This document shows positions 25,048-34,770 of a DNA stretch of 60,404 bases, in pieces (position 1 is the stretch's first letter; each line of letters opens with the position of its first letter). The position numbers and the translations under genes were made by a program. The notes beneath the pieces are model-generated. The model ran no database searches. It was not told where the DNA came from and saw nothing but the letters and a program-made list of their open reading frames with translations. This DNA is from Micavibrio sp. UBA1672 (lineage in GTDB: Bacteria; Pseudomonadota; Alphaproteobacteria; Micavibrionales; Micavibrionaceae). The DNA lies in contig DCKO01000067.1 in assembly GCA_002320665.1 (NCBI GenBank), forward strand, positions 1-60,404. The letters are read 5' to 3'.

Positions 25048-28023
25048 TTAGGAATGCAGTGTTTGGGATATAGTACTAAGAAGGCTTTCTTTGTCGAATT
25101 TAGCTACATATTTGTTAAATCCGGCTTCTATGCCTCGTTCTATATCTTCTGGCGTAGCATGAGAAGTTAGGGCGACCATTGGAATATCTTTCCAACCTGA
25201 TTCCAGTTTTACTTTTTCAGCAAACTCAAAACCATTCATATCTGGCATTTCAATATCACTGATGATGACATCAAAATTTGTACCTTTTTTGCAAAGTTCA
25301 AGGGCATCATGGGGGCTTTCCAAGGTAGTTACTTCATATCCTGCTACGCTAAGTAAAGGAGTGATCATATTTCGGAAGAAGGAGCTGTCATCGACTAGAA
25401 GTACTCGTTTTTTGATGCGCCCGGGCTCTGTTCCGCCGTTGCCAACAAAAGGTGATGAGTCGTGGTCTTTAAACCAGCTGGAATCGACAGTTTCCAGATA
25501 ATGGGTTACATCGACAACATCAGTTGCCTTACCGTTAATGATAGCGCTTCCTAGAACACCGTCTTTTGCTCCTGTAAGCTGTACATCTATACGTTCTTCA
25601 ACAATATCAACAATCTCATCAACGATGAGTCCCATTGATTGGTGATTATCTGTAAAGACCAATACCGGTTTATCGTCTTCTCCTTCAAGAGAGACAGAAG
25701 AGTCATATGTGATTAGTGGCATAAGGGTATCCCTGTATTGGACCATCATTTTACCACTAGAATATTCGATGTCCGAGATTTTGACATTTTCCAAACGAGC
25801 CACGAGAGATAGGGGTACTGTTTTTGGTGTACCGTCGCCGACTTTGAAAAGGAGAAGCGATGTCTTTTTATAAGTGTCGGCTTTGTGCATTGCTTTTGCG
25901 GCGGCTTCCTGTTCTTGTGATTCAAGGTGGCTTAGGTCGCCAGTTGCGTTGGCTATGCCATTTGGATCAAGAATCATTACGACGCTCCCGTCACCTAGTA
26001 TGGTATTGCCCGAGAAGAGGGTTAGGTCTTTTAAGGCTCTGGATACAGGCTTTACAACAATTTCTTCTGTGTCGAAAACGCGATCAACAATAATGCCAAA
26101 ATCATAGCCGCCAACTTGTGTAACCACGATATACAGGTTCTTATAATTAGCGACAGTCTTGGCAGATTCTTTTGTTTCAGAAGCTTTTGGCTGTTTGTCG
26201 GTTGCTTCAGTGGAAAGCTCTTCATTGCTTTGTTCATTACTATTGTTTTGTGGGGGGGCGGCCTCAGTAGCCTTCATTTTTTCTTCTTTGACTTGTTCGT
26301 AGGATTTAATCTTTTCTATGGTTTTTTCTTTGCTTAAACCTAAAACATCATTCAAAGAAATCAGAGGTAATAAACGATCACGAAGTCTAAAGACTGGTGA
26401 GCCTTTGATATACTCAATTCTGTTATCGCCTTGCATGGAGATCATCACCAGTTCACGCACAGATAGCTGTGGGATGGCAAAGCGTTCTTCTGAAGCCTCT
26501 ACAATGAGTGCCGAGACAATGGCTAGCGTCAGTGGAATTTTGATAATAAAAGTCGAGCCTTTACCCTCCTTGGATTTTAGCTCTATAGAGCCCCCGATTT
26601 TTTCAATATTGGTACGCACAACATCCATGCCGACACCGCGGCCTGAGACGGATGTAACTTGCTCTGCTGTTGAAAATCCTGCTTTGAAAATAAATTGCTG
26701 AATTTGCTGATTGCTCATTTCTGCTAGTTCTTCTTCGCTGGCTAGACCTTTTTCTATGATTTTGGCTTTGATCTTGTCTGCCGCAAGGCCTTTTCCATCG
26801 TCAGTGATTTTGATGATAATATGTCCGCCTTCATGATAGGCATTAAGTAATATCTTGCCTGTTTCGGGTTTACCAGCCGCGATACGATCTTCAGGTTTTT
26901 CAATGCCGTGGTCACCAGAATTTCTTACCATGTGAGTGAGAGGGTCTTTTATCATTTCCAAAACCTGACGGTCGAGTTCTGTATCCTGACCATGCATTTC
27001 AAGATCAATTTTTTTACCAAGTTCGATGCTGAGATCTCGTATAATTCTGGGCAGTTTAGACCAAGCATTGCCGATAGGTTGCATGCGTGTTTTCATAACG
27101 CCTTCTTGAAGGTCAGAAACAACATGATTCAAGCGTTGAAGAGGGGCCGAAAATTCGCTTTCGGAATTGGCACGTAAAATTTGCAAGAGTTGATTGCGGG
27201 TTAGCACAAGTTCACTAACCATGGTCATGAGGTCCTCAAGGACATCTACATTGACGCGCAATGTTTGATTGCTAACTTTCTTTTCGGGTTTTGCTGCACC
27301 TGCTGCTTTTTGTGGCTCTTCAGGCTTATCTGGTTGTTCGGGCTGAGATTCTATAACGGGTTCAGGCGCTGGTTCTGGTTGCTGCGCTTCCTCTTGTACC
27401 ATGTCATCAGGGCCAGGGGCGGCTTCAAAAGCAGCTTGAAGCTCTTCTTCTGATGCATCTCCTGGCGCAAGATCCGGCTTAAGTATTGTATCATTCGTGT
27501 CGATTTCATCTGGACCGGGGGCGGCTGCGAATGCGGCTTCAAGTTCTGCTTCGGAGGCGTCGCCGGGTGCAAGTTCTTTTTCTTCTGGTTCGGATGCAGG
27601 TTCAGATGCAACTTCTGCTGCTGGTGGGGCTCCGCCACTAATATCTTTACCTTCATAGGCGGCATCAAGTTTTGTAATAATGTCAGAGTCATCGCCTGCA
27701 GGTTCTGCACCTGTTTCTTCAAGCTCATTGACGATATATTTAATGCGGTCAATAGATTCAAAAATCAGGGTTACATAATCAGGCGTAACTTCTAATTCGC
27801 CATCGCGAAATTTACCCAACACATTTTCTGCATGGTGGGCTACTTTTTCAAGGCGTGGTAATCCGAGAAACCCACAAGTGCCTTTAATTGTATGCTTAAG
27901 CCGGAAAATCTTACCAAGAAGATCCTTATCATTAGGGTTTTGCTCTAATTTCACAAGATCTACATCAAGCTCATCGAGACTTTCATTGGTTTCGGTTAGA
28001 AATTCGGCAATAAGGTCATCCAT
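25048..28023 (-). CDS. cheA: Hybrid chemotaxis histidine kinase CheA with receiver domain
   Basis: A 991-aa kinase, longer than the usual 650-750. Seen in order: Hpt domain with phospho-His44 (RLKHTIKGTCGFLG); an acidic linker (about 110-250) holding a duplicated unit LAPGDAS(E)..AAPGPD at 151-172 and 185-206; dimerisation helices (about 255-300); HATPase (HMVRNSGDHGIEKPEDR, DDGKGL, SGRGVGMDVVR); a CheW-like domain with a roughly 55-residue Glu/Ser/Lys insertion; a second CheW-like domain; and a C-terminal receiver domain (RVLLVDDSSFFRN, IISDIEMPDMNG). Such CheA-REC hybrids are known in alphaproteobacteria and in gliding or twitching systems. First gene of the che operon, with a CtrA box about 100 bases upstream. 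Confidence 0.96.
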   Translation of the reverse strand: MDDLIAEFLTETNESLDELDVDLVKLEQNPNDKDLLGKIFRLKHTIKGTCGFLGLPRLEKVAHHAENVLGKFRDGELEVTPDYVTLIFESIDRIKYIVNELEETGAEPAGDDSDIITKLDAAYEGKDISGGAPPAAEVASEPASEPEEKELAPGDASEAELEAAFAAAPGPDEIDTNDTILKPDLAPGDASEEELQAAFEAAPGPDDMVQEEAQQPEPAPEPVIESQPEQPDKPEEPQKAAGAAKPEKKVSNQTLRVNVDVLEDLMTMVSELVLTRNQLLQILRANSESEFSAPLQRLNHVVSDLQEGVMKTRMQPIGNAWSKLPRIIRDLSIELGKKIDLEMHGQDTELDRQVLEMIKDPLTHMVRNSGDHGIEKPEDRIAAGKPETGKILLNAYHEGGHIIIKITDDGKGLAADKIKAKIIEKGLASEEELAEMSNQQIQQFIFKAGFSTAEQVTSVSGRGVGMDVVRTNIEKIGGSIELKSKEGKGSTFIIKIPLTLAIVSALIVEASEERFAIPQLSVRELVMISMQGDNRIEYIKGSPVFRLRDRLLPLISLNDVLGLSKEKTIEKIKSYEQVKEEKMKATEAAPPQNNSNEQSNEELSTEATDKQPKASETKESAKTVANYKNLYIVVTQVGGYDFGIIVDRVFDTEEIVVKPVSRALKDLTLFSGNTILGDGSVVMILDPNGIANATGDLSHLESQEQEAAAKAMHKADTYKKTSLLLFKVGDGTPKTVPLSLVARLENVKISDIEYSSGKMMVQYRDTLMPLITYDSSVSLEGEDDKPVLVFTDNHQSMGLIVDEIVDIVEERIDVQLTGAKDGVLGSAIINGKATDVVDVTHYLETVDSSWFKDHDSSPFVGNGGTEPGRIKKRVLLVDDSSFFRNMITPLLSVAGYEVTTLESPHDALELCKKGTNFDVIISDIEMPDMNGFEFAEKVKLESGWKDIPMVALTSHATPEDIERGIEAGFNKYVAKFDKESLLSTISQTLHS

Positions 28024-28118
28024 CAGGCGGCTTCCTTCTTAAATAATGATAGTAACTATACAATTCTTGTAACGGCGTCCGAATAAAGTGATTTCCTGAC
28101 AAGTCTATGCGAGTCGGT

Positions 28119-28134
28119 GTTAAGGAAATGTTAA
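28119..28134 (-). promoter_or_regulatory. CtrA-type box upstream of cheA
   Basis: Read on the minus strand, TTAACATTTCCTTAAC is a perfect TTAA-N7-TTAAC, the consensus for the cell-cycle regulator CtrA in alphaproteobacteria. It points toward cheA and lies 96-111 bases before its start. The 214-base gap (28024-28237) holds no gene. The ChpT gene, part of the relay that phosphorylates CtrA, is directly upstream. Function inferred from the match; no binding data. Confidence 0.65.
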
Positions 28135-28237
28135 TATCCAGACAGTAGGGGTACGCAATATTTAGGAAACTCAGAAAAACGTAAAAAAACTGATTTTTAC
28201 GAAAAGTATTCTAGCAAGAATAGTGATTTGTGTCTAA

Positions 28238-28885
28238 TCAAGATATGAGGTGTTGGTCTTCAGGAGTGATGATTTTGAGGGTAATATTGTTATTTTGCAT
28301 TTCGTCAACTAACAAATCGTAGCCATAATTTTTTGCGAGTAAACCAAAGATAGCCGCATGTACCTGTTTCGGTGTAAGGTCTTTGATATCGACTTTTTGT
28401 TCCAAGGCTTCATGAAGGCCGCCATGCAATCCGGCATTCTCACCTTTTGCTGTGATTAAAACTGCTTGTGCATCTTCCTGTATGACATTTATTTCTCCAC
28501 CTTTGGGGAGTGCTTCTGTTATAAGCAATAATCCGTTCATTAACATCTTGGAGGACGCTATAAGCGGCTCTGCCAGAGTATGTGGGTCCCAGTCATGAGT
28601 GATGCGCGATTCTCCGCTGATGTAATCTGAAAATATTTTATGAACATCTTCAGGTTTGATGCTTTGGTCTGCGCCGCCATAGCCATAGGCAAGGCGCATT
28701 GCACGTAGTTTGGCTGAGGCTTGAGCCGAGCTATGGGCAATCAGGTTAATGACTTCATCTCCGGCATCCGCGCCCATTTCTTCTAGAAATTCAACACCAT
28801 TGGCAACCGCGCCTATTGGGCTGATGAGGTCATGACAGATTTTGGATGCCAAAAGTTCAAGTAATTTATTATTGTCGTTTTCCAT
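28238..28885 (-). CDS. chpT: Histidine phosphotransferase ChpT (CckA-ChpT-CtrA relay)
   Basis: In alphaproteobacteria ChpT takes phosphate from the hybrid kinase CckA and passes it to CtrA. The 215-aa length fits. Seen: N-terminal helix with the phospho-His18 region (LLASKICHDLISPIGAVANG), a second dimerisation helix, and a degenerate ATPase-like C-terminal half without clear N and G boxes, as expected. ATG 28883-28885. The gene is followed by the chemotaxis operon, a meaningful neighbour because CtrA controls motility genes in related bacteria. It starts 33 bases after the phosphohexomutase gene stop. Confidence 0.88.
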   Translation of the reverse strand: MENDNNKLLELLASKICHDLISPIGAVANGVEFLEEMGADAGDEVINLIAHSSAQASAKLRAMRLAYGYGGADQSIKPEDVHKIFSDYISGESRITHDWDPHTLAEPLIASSKMLMNGLLLITEALPKGGEINVIQEDAQAVLITAKGENAGLHGGLHEALEQKVDIKDLTPKQVHAAIFGLLAKNYGYDLLVDEMQNNNITLKIITPEDQHLIS

Positions 28886-28918
28886 GATTGATATGTCTCT
28901 TTGAAAGGGAGTGTTGAA

Positions 28919-30313
28919 CTAACGGGGAAGAGTATAGCCTAATTTACCGATTTCTTCACCCACCATTTTTAACAGTGATTCTAGGCCTTGTTCGGTCGCG
29001 CTTTCTGCGCGTATGACGAGTACATTCTGGGTGTTGGAGGGACGTGCCAGCCACCAGCCATCAGCAGTGGTCACACGGATACCATCCAGATTATCCATGC
29101 GCAGGTCAGGCATATTTTTTGTGTTTTCAATAATGCGAGGGATCAGGTCGAATTTTTCACGCTCTTCGACAGGTAATCTGATTTCCGGTGTGTTGTGTAG
29201 TTTTGGCAAGCTGGCGGTCAGGGATGATAATCCGCCTTCCACGCCCTCTAATGCATTAATCAGGCGGATCGCACAATAGAGCGCATCATCATAGCCGTAA
29301 TATCCATCGCCAAAGAAGATATGGCCGCTAAGCTCTCCGGCGAGAGGGGCGTTCATTTCCCGCATTTTATCTTTGATGACGGAGTGCCCTGTTTTCCACA
29401 TGACAGGCTGGCCGCCCATTTTTGCGATCTCGTCATACATCACAGCAGAGCATTTTACATCACCTATAATTGGTGCGCCTGGATGACGTGCAAGGATATC
29501 ACGGGCATAGATCACCATCAGCGTATCGCAGCGGATAACATCGCCGTGCTCGTCTACAACGCCGATGCGGTCTGCGTCGCCATCAAAAGCTATACCCAGA
29601 TCACAACTTTGTTCTCTCACGACTTTTTGCAAATCTTTCAGGTTCTCATCAACAGTAGGGTCGGGATGGTGGTTCGGGAAGGTGCCGTCTATATCTTCAT
29701 AAAGCAAGATATGCTCGCCGGGCATTTTTGAGGTCAGAAGTTTTAAAACATCGCCTGCTGCGCCATTGCCTGCATCCCAAGCGATTTTCAGCGGTCTTGA
29801 GCATTTCAAATCCTGTAAAAGGCGTTCAACATAATATTCTTCTATTTCTATAAATTTAGTGTGGCCAACGCCGTTGCGTAAGATACTATCATCTAATGTA
29901 GCTAATCTGCCGATTTCCTGAATGGCGTCCCCAAAGACCGGATGCTCACGCGTGGTCATTTTGAAGCCGTTATAATCGGGTGGGTTATGGGAGCCTGTGA
30001 TCATGATACCTGCATCCGCATCCAGTGCTTTGACGGCGTAATACAGCATGGGGGATGGGCCAAGGCCAATGGATTTTACGTTAATGCCGGAGGCCAATAA
30101 GCCCTTAATTAAATGATCAACTAGAAGAGGGGAGCTATGCCGTCCGTCATAGCCGACGCAAATTGTATGGTTTTCCTGATCCGGTAGATCATTAGAAATA
30201 TAGGTGGCAAAAGCACGCCCCAAAGCGTAAGCGTCTTTTTCGCTTAAGTTCTTTCCAATCTGGCCGCGTATATCATATTCACGTAAAATAACCGGATCAA
30301 AAACATGAGGCAT
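28919..30313 (-). CDS. algC: Phosphomannomutase/phosphoglucomutase
   Basis: Interconverts hexose 6-phosphate and hexose 1-phosphate for LPS, capsule or exopolysaccharide precursors. 464 aa matches the bacterial PMM/PGM family. Seen: catalytic Ser108 (MITGSHNPPDYNGFK), the metal loop DGDAD at 244-248 (AFDGDADRIGVVDE), the sugar-binding GELSGH motif, and a C-terminal phosphate-binding stretch (RASNTQNVLVIRAES-like; here RPSNTQNVLVIRAES). The symbol is by family; manB or pgm are possible. 10 bases downstream of galU, probably one transcript. Confidence 0.92.
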   Translation of the reverse strand: MPHVFDPVILREYDIRGQIGKNLSEKDAYALGRAFATYISNDLPDQENHTICVGYDGRHSSPLLVDHLIKGLLASGINVKSIGLGPSPMLYYAVKALDADAGIMITGSHNPPDYNGFKMTTREHPVFGDAIQEIGRLATLDDSILRNGVGHTKFIEIEEYYVERLLQDLKCSRPLKIAWDAGNGAAGDVLKLLTSKMPGEHILLYEDIDGTFPNHHPDPTVDENLKDLQKVVREQSCDLGIAFDGDADRIGVVDEHGDVIRCDTLMVIYARDILARHPGAPIIGDVKCSAVMYDEIAKMGGQPVMWKTGHSVIKDKMREMNAPLAGELSGHIFFGDGYYGYDDALYCAIRLINALEGVEGGLSSLTASLPKLHNTPEIRLPVEEREKFDLIPRIIENTKNMPDLRMDNLDGIRVTTADGWWLARPSNTQNVLVIRAESATEQGLESLLKMVGEEIGKLGYTLPR

Positions 30314-30323
30314 GGTTTAACGT

Positions 30324-31205
<882 letters not shown>

Positions 31206-31273
31206 AATAGTAATTACTCCGTTCTATTTTATGGTACTAACAGACATTGCATTTTTTGTGCTGCGTTGCAAGA

Positions 31274-31606
31274 TCACTCGTCTTCTTTCTCTTTCTTTTC
31301 ATCTTCTTCGACAATTTCGACGTCGCTTTCCTGCAGAATTTTAACGTCTGGCGATGTATTTTGTTCCGTAGTCTCAGATCTTTTTTCACGAATATAAGAT
31401 AGTAAGAACGGGAAGGCCAAGACAAGCAAGCCGATTGAAACGATAATGCGTCCCGTCAGGGCAAAGAAGAGTAGAATAAGAGCGTAAATTACCAGAACAA
31501 CCGATCGGATGAGGGTTTTAACGCTTTGTGTTTTTGCATTTAAAAACCACAGATAGAGTGATATTGCTCCGGTGAGTAAACCAATTATGAGAATGAGATA
31601 GGGCAT
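31274..31606 (-). CDS. Small membrane protein, DnaJ-type N-terminal region without J domain
   Basis: A 110-aa protein: one N-terminal helix (YLILIIGLLTGAISLYLWFL), a second hydrophobic block (SVVLVIYALILLFFALTGR) and a third (IIVSIGLLVLAFPFLLSYI), then a strongly acidic tail (EEDEKKEKEDE). The pattern recalls the membrane-anchoring N-terminus of alphaproteobacterial membrane DnaJ-like proteins (their conserved TGR turn), but no J domain follows. That is an inference. It lies between galU and a 70-aa gene, all minus strand. Confidence 0.65.
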   Translation of the reverse strand: MPYLILIIGLLTGAISLYLWFLNAKTQSVKTLIRSVVLVIYALILLFFALTGRIIVSIGLLVLAFPFLLSYIREKRSETTEQNTSPDVKILQESDVEIVEEDEKKEKEDE

Positions 31607-31612
31607 TTTTAC

Positions 31613-31825
31613 CTATTTAGAAATATGATCTAAGTCAGGGAATTTTTTATATATTGTTGACAGAATTTCATGGTCTGTTTTGCCAATTATAATTCCAATG
31701 GATTTTTTAATTTTTTGGTATTCATCTGGGGGGCATGAGGTTTCAGCGATACTCAGTGCAAGGCTAAATGATTCAATCGATTTTAGAACGTGATCTCTTA
31801 TTTCTTTTGCAGAATTATAATCCAT
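31613..31825 (-). CDS. Hypothetical protein (70 aa)
   Basis: A short, Lys/Ile/Ser-rich protein starting MDYNSAKEIRDHVL. It looks helical, with no signal or membrane part. I start at ATG 31823-31825, four codons after an in-frame TTG; the ribosome site (GGAAC) is weak. It sits between mipZ (20 bases) and the membrane protein gene (6 bases), so it is likely cotranscribed. No family recognised. Confidence 0.55.
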   Translation of the reverse strand: MDYNSAKEIRDHVLKSIESFSLALSIAETSCPPDEYQKIKKSIGIIIGKTDHEILSTIYKKFPDLDHISK

Positions 31826-31845
31826 TTTTAGTTCCAATTTTTTAG

Positions 31846-32781
31846 CTACGCGCTTTTCTTTTTCTTCTTCTCGATGCTTTCATCCATAAGGTCATTCGTG
31901 TTGACCGTATTGTCATTTTCAGGTGCGATTTTCTTGGTTTTGATGTCATCGGGGCGAAGGGGTTTGCGGTAACCTTTATATTTTTCCGGTGCGATGGCTT
32001 TAATAAGGGTACGGATTTCCTGACGCGCCGAGATTTGCGACATGGTTAGCTCGTTATTCTGGTATTCTTTCAAATCCATCAGGGTTAGGCCTTTGAGGAA
32101 TAGTTCCTTAAATACAACACGTTCCCCAAAGCCAGGGGTCAGGCGGAAGCTGGCGAGTTTTGAAATCTTATCGAGCAAATCGGCGATGATTTTATTGTTA
32201 TTTGTGCTTAAGTGAGGGATGCGGTTGCGCATTACAATCCAGTCAATACCACGCCCTGATGTCATCATCTTTTTATTGCGTTGTTCCTCGACCATGAGGG
32301 CGTAAACAGAGGGTCCTCGAATTTCGTAATTATTCATATCAATATCGGCAAGCAAGTCCAGATCAATAAAGCTGTCATTCATTGGCGTAATAAGTGTATC
32401 GGCAAAGCTGTGGGCGAGGCGGCTCAAGAAGCAATCTGTGCCGGGTGTGTCGACAATAATGAAGTCGCAAATTTTGCCGAGTTCTTCGAGGGCCATGGAC
32501 AGAAATGCCGTTTCTTCGGCTTGTTGCTCGGCTTTTGTTTCAGCTTGCGAACGTTCAATAGCCATGTGATCGGGGCTTGGGATGTTTTCCTTGTTTTGTA
32601 CGATATAGTTAAAGCGATTTTTAAAATAGCGGGTCAGTGTGCCTTGGCGCGCATCCAGATCAATCGTGCCAACCTTGTACCCCATGCGCAGCAGAGCGAT
32701 GGCAGTGTGCATGGCAGTCGTAGACTTTCCTGATCCACCTTTTTCATTACCAAAAACTATTATGTGCGCTTTTTCTTTCAT
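31846..32781 (-). CDS. mipZ: Division-plane positioning ATPase MipZ
   Basis: A ParA/MinD-type ATPase that in alphaproteobacteria forms a gradient from the poles and inhibits FtsZ assembly away from midcell. 311 aa with the deviant Walker A KGGSGKSTTAM (residues 14-24) and the MipZ-like DLDARQGTLTRYFKNR stretch. The C-terminal 45 residues are Lys/Pro/Asn-rich. Start chosen at ATG 32779-32781: GAGGA lies five bases upstream, whereas a GTG at 32851 has no ribosome site. First gene of the block running to chpT and divergent from the aminopeptidase gene. Confidence 0.88.
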   Translation of the reverse strand: MKEKAHIIVFGNEKGGSGKSTTAMHTAIALLRMGYKVGTIDLDARQGTLTRYFKNRFNYIVQNKENIPSPDHMAIERSQAETKAEQQAEETAFLSMALEELGKICDFIIVDTPGTDCFLSRLAHSFADTLITPMNDSFIDLDLLADIDMNNYEIRGPSVYALMVEEQRNKKMMTSGRGIDWIVMRNRIPHLSTNNNKIIADLLDKISKLASFRLTPGFGERVVFKELFLKGLTLMDLKEYQNNELTMSQISARQEIRTLIKAIAPEKYKGYRKPLRPDDIKTKKIAPENDNTVNTNDLMDESIEKKKKKSA

Positions 32782-32861
32782 TTTTTCCTCAAATCTAAGA
32801 GTTCCCTTACTCTTGTCTTCCCACTTTATTTTTGTACTGTGTTGCTGCGTCACTCAGGTGC

Positions 32862-32900
32862 TTTTTTGTACATATCGTTCCTTGTGCCTTGTACAAAAAA
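32862..32900. repeat. Long inverted repeat between mipZ and aminopeptidase genes
   Basis: TTTTTTGTAC (32862-32871) and GTACAAAAAA (32891-32900) are exact reverse complements separated by 19 bases, in the divergent gap between mipZ and the M24B peptidase. It is a candidate operator for both promoters, or a hairpin in the mipZ leader. Function not known. Confidence 0.5.
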
Positions 32901-32966
32901 AAATTGGAAAGACAAAAGAAACGCAGTACCTTTACTTATTAAATCAATAAACCCTATGCAGGAACA

Positions 32967-34757
32967 ATGCCACAAATAATAACCAGCACTCAAGATAGAT
33001 TAAAACTTTTACGACAACAACTGGAAGATTTAGAGCTGGATGGTTTTATTCTGCCGCGCACTGATGAATTCCAGAGTGAGTTTTTGCCTGCGTGTAGCGA
33101 GCATTTGTCATGGTTAACCAGATTTACGGGCAGTGCGGGCATAGCCATTATTTTGCAAGATAGGGCCGTTGTGATGAGTGATGGTCGTTATACGATCCAG
33201 CTTGCGGCTCAGATTGATGGTGCGTTATATGATGCGGCAAATTCGGTAGAGGTTTCGGCGGGGGATTGGTTGCGTCAACATGCTAAGGATGGTGCGAAGG
33301 TTGGCTATGATCCTTGGCTTTTTACAAAAAAACAATTTCAAAAGCTGCAAGATGATCTTGAGGGCAAAGACATTGAGCTTGTGGCGTTGGAGCAAAATCC
33401 GGTTGATGTTATTTGGGAAGGTAGACCGGAATTTCCCAAGGGAGAGGTGCTTCATTTTCCTGATAAGTTAGCAGGAAAGACAGCTCAGGAAAAGATTGAG
33501 CAAATAACAGGCCTTATGAAGAAAAAGGGCGCAGATTGTCTTTTGATTACGGCGCCGGATTCTGTGAGTTGGCTATTGAATGTTCGCGGGGAAGATGTAC
33601 CTTTTACGCCGTTGGTTTTGTCTTATGCTTTTCTACATAGTGATGGAAAATTGGAGTGGTTTGTCGGTAGGGATAAGGCCGCAAGTTGTTCCTTTGAGGC
33701 TGATATTGTTGTTTGTGATAAAGATGATATTACAGATAGGTTGGCGGGGTTAGGTAGCGGAAAAATCTGGGTTGATGAGGCGGCAATTTCGGTGAAGTTG
33801 CTGAGTATTTTGAATGATTCTGAAGCTGAGGTAGTCTATGCCAAAGATCCGTGCGTTTTGGAAAAGGCCCAAAAGACGACTGCCGAGCAAGAGGCGATGC
33901 GGCAGGCTCATATTCGTGATGGTGCAGCGCTGGTGAAATTCCTGAAATGGCTTGAGGAAGAGGGTGGCTCTGGTAATGAAACCGAACTTTCAGTTGAGGT
34001 AAAGTTGGAAGAGTTTAGAGCGGAGGATCCTGCTTATAAGGGGGCTAGTTTTTCTACGATTGCTGGCTATGGAGCGAATGGTGCTATTGTGCATTACCGT
34101 GCCAATGAAGACACAAGTAAAACGATAGAAGAGGGAAGCTTACTGCTGGTCGATAGTGGCGGGCAGTATTTTTGTGATGAGTATGCCGGAACAACAGATA
34201 TCACTAGAACGATTGCTATTGGTAAACCGACTGAGGAAATGAAACGCCATTACACGCTTGTCCTAAAGGGGCATATTGCTGTGTCTATGGCAAAATTTCC
34301 GCAAGGGACTACGGGCGCGCAAATTGATGCACTTGCACGAGCGGCTTTGTGGCAAGAAGGGCTGGATTTTGCCCATGGTACAGGCCATGGGGTCGGGTGT
34401 TATCTGGGGGTTCATGAAGAGGCGGCAACGATATCTCCGCGTGGGAATGTGTCCTTTGAAGTCGGGATGATCATTTCCAATGAGCCGGGTTATTATAAAA
34501 AAGATGCTTATGGGATTAGAATTGAAAATCTTATTTTGGTCAAAGATGCCGGTACGTGCGAAGCTACAGGAAAGCCGATGCTTGGGTTTGAAACCATAAC
34601 CTATGCGCCTTATCAAAAGGCATTGATTGATTATGATCTGTTATCGAAAGAAGAGCGGCTTTGGATCAGGCAATACTCAGAAAAAGTAGCTAATGTTTTG
34701 TCGGATTACCTCAATAAGAAGGAGCTTTTCTGGCTTGATAGTCAAATAGAGCAATAA
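32967..34757 (+). CDS. pepP: Xaa-Pro aminopeptidase (M24B)
   Basis: Cleaves an N-terminal residue from peptides with proline second. 596 aa corresponds to the long cytoplasmic aminopeptidase P type with two creatinase-like N-terminal domains (about 1-130, 150-300) and a C-terminal pita-bread domain. The metal ligands are visible: LLVDSGGQYFCDEYAGTTDI (two Asp), FAHGTGHGVG (His), SNEPGYY (Glu) and GFETIT (Glu). Convergent with the next gene, 13 bases between stops, no clear terminator. Confidence 0.93.
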   Translation: MPQIITSTQDRLKLLRQQLEDLELDGFILPRTDEFQSEFLPACSEHLSWLTRFTGSAGIAIILQDRAVVMSDGRYTIQLAAQIDGALYDAANSVEVSAGDWLRQHAKDGAKVGYDPWLFTKKQFQKLQDDLEGKDIELVALEQNPVDVIWEGRPEFPKGEVLHFPDKLAGKTAQEKIEQITGLMKKKGADCLLITAPDSVSWLLNVRGEDVPFTPLVLSYAFLHSDGKLEWFVGRDKAASCSFEADIVVCDKDDITDRLAGLGSGKIWVDEAAISVKLLSILNDSEAEVVYAKDPCVLEKAQKTTAEQEAMRQAHIRDGAALVKFLKWLEEEGGSGNETELSVEVKLEEFRAEDPAYKGASFSTIAGYGANGAIVHYRANEDTSKTIEEGSLLLVDSGGQYFCDEYAGTTDITRTIAIGKPTEEMKRHYTLVLKGHIAVSMAKFPQGTTGAQIDALARAALWQEGLDFAHGTGHGVGCYLGVHEEAATISPRGNVSFEVGMIISNEPGYYKKDAYGIRIENLILVKDAGTCEATGKPMLGFETITYAPYQKALIDYDLLSKEERLWIRQYSEKVANVLSDYLNKKELFWLDSQIEQ

Positions 34758-34770
34758 TTATTTAGGTATA

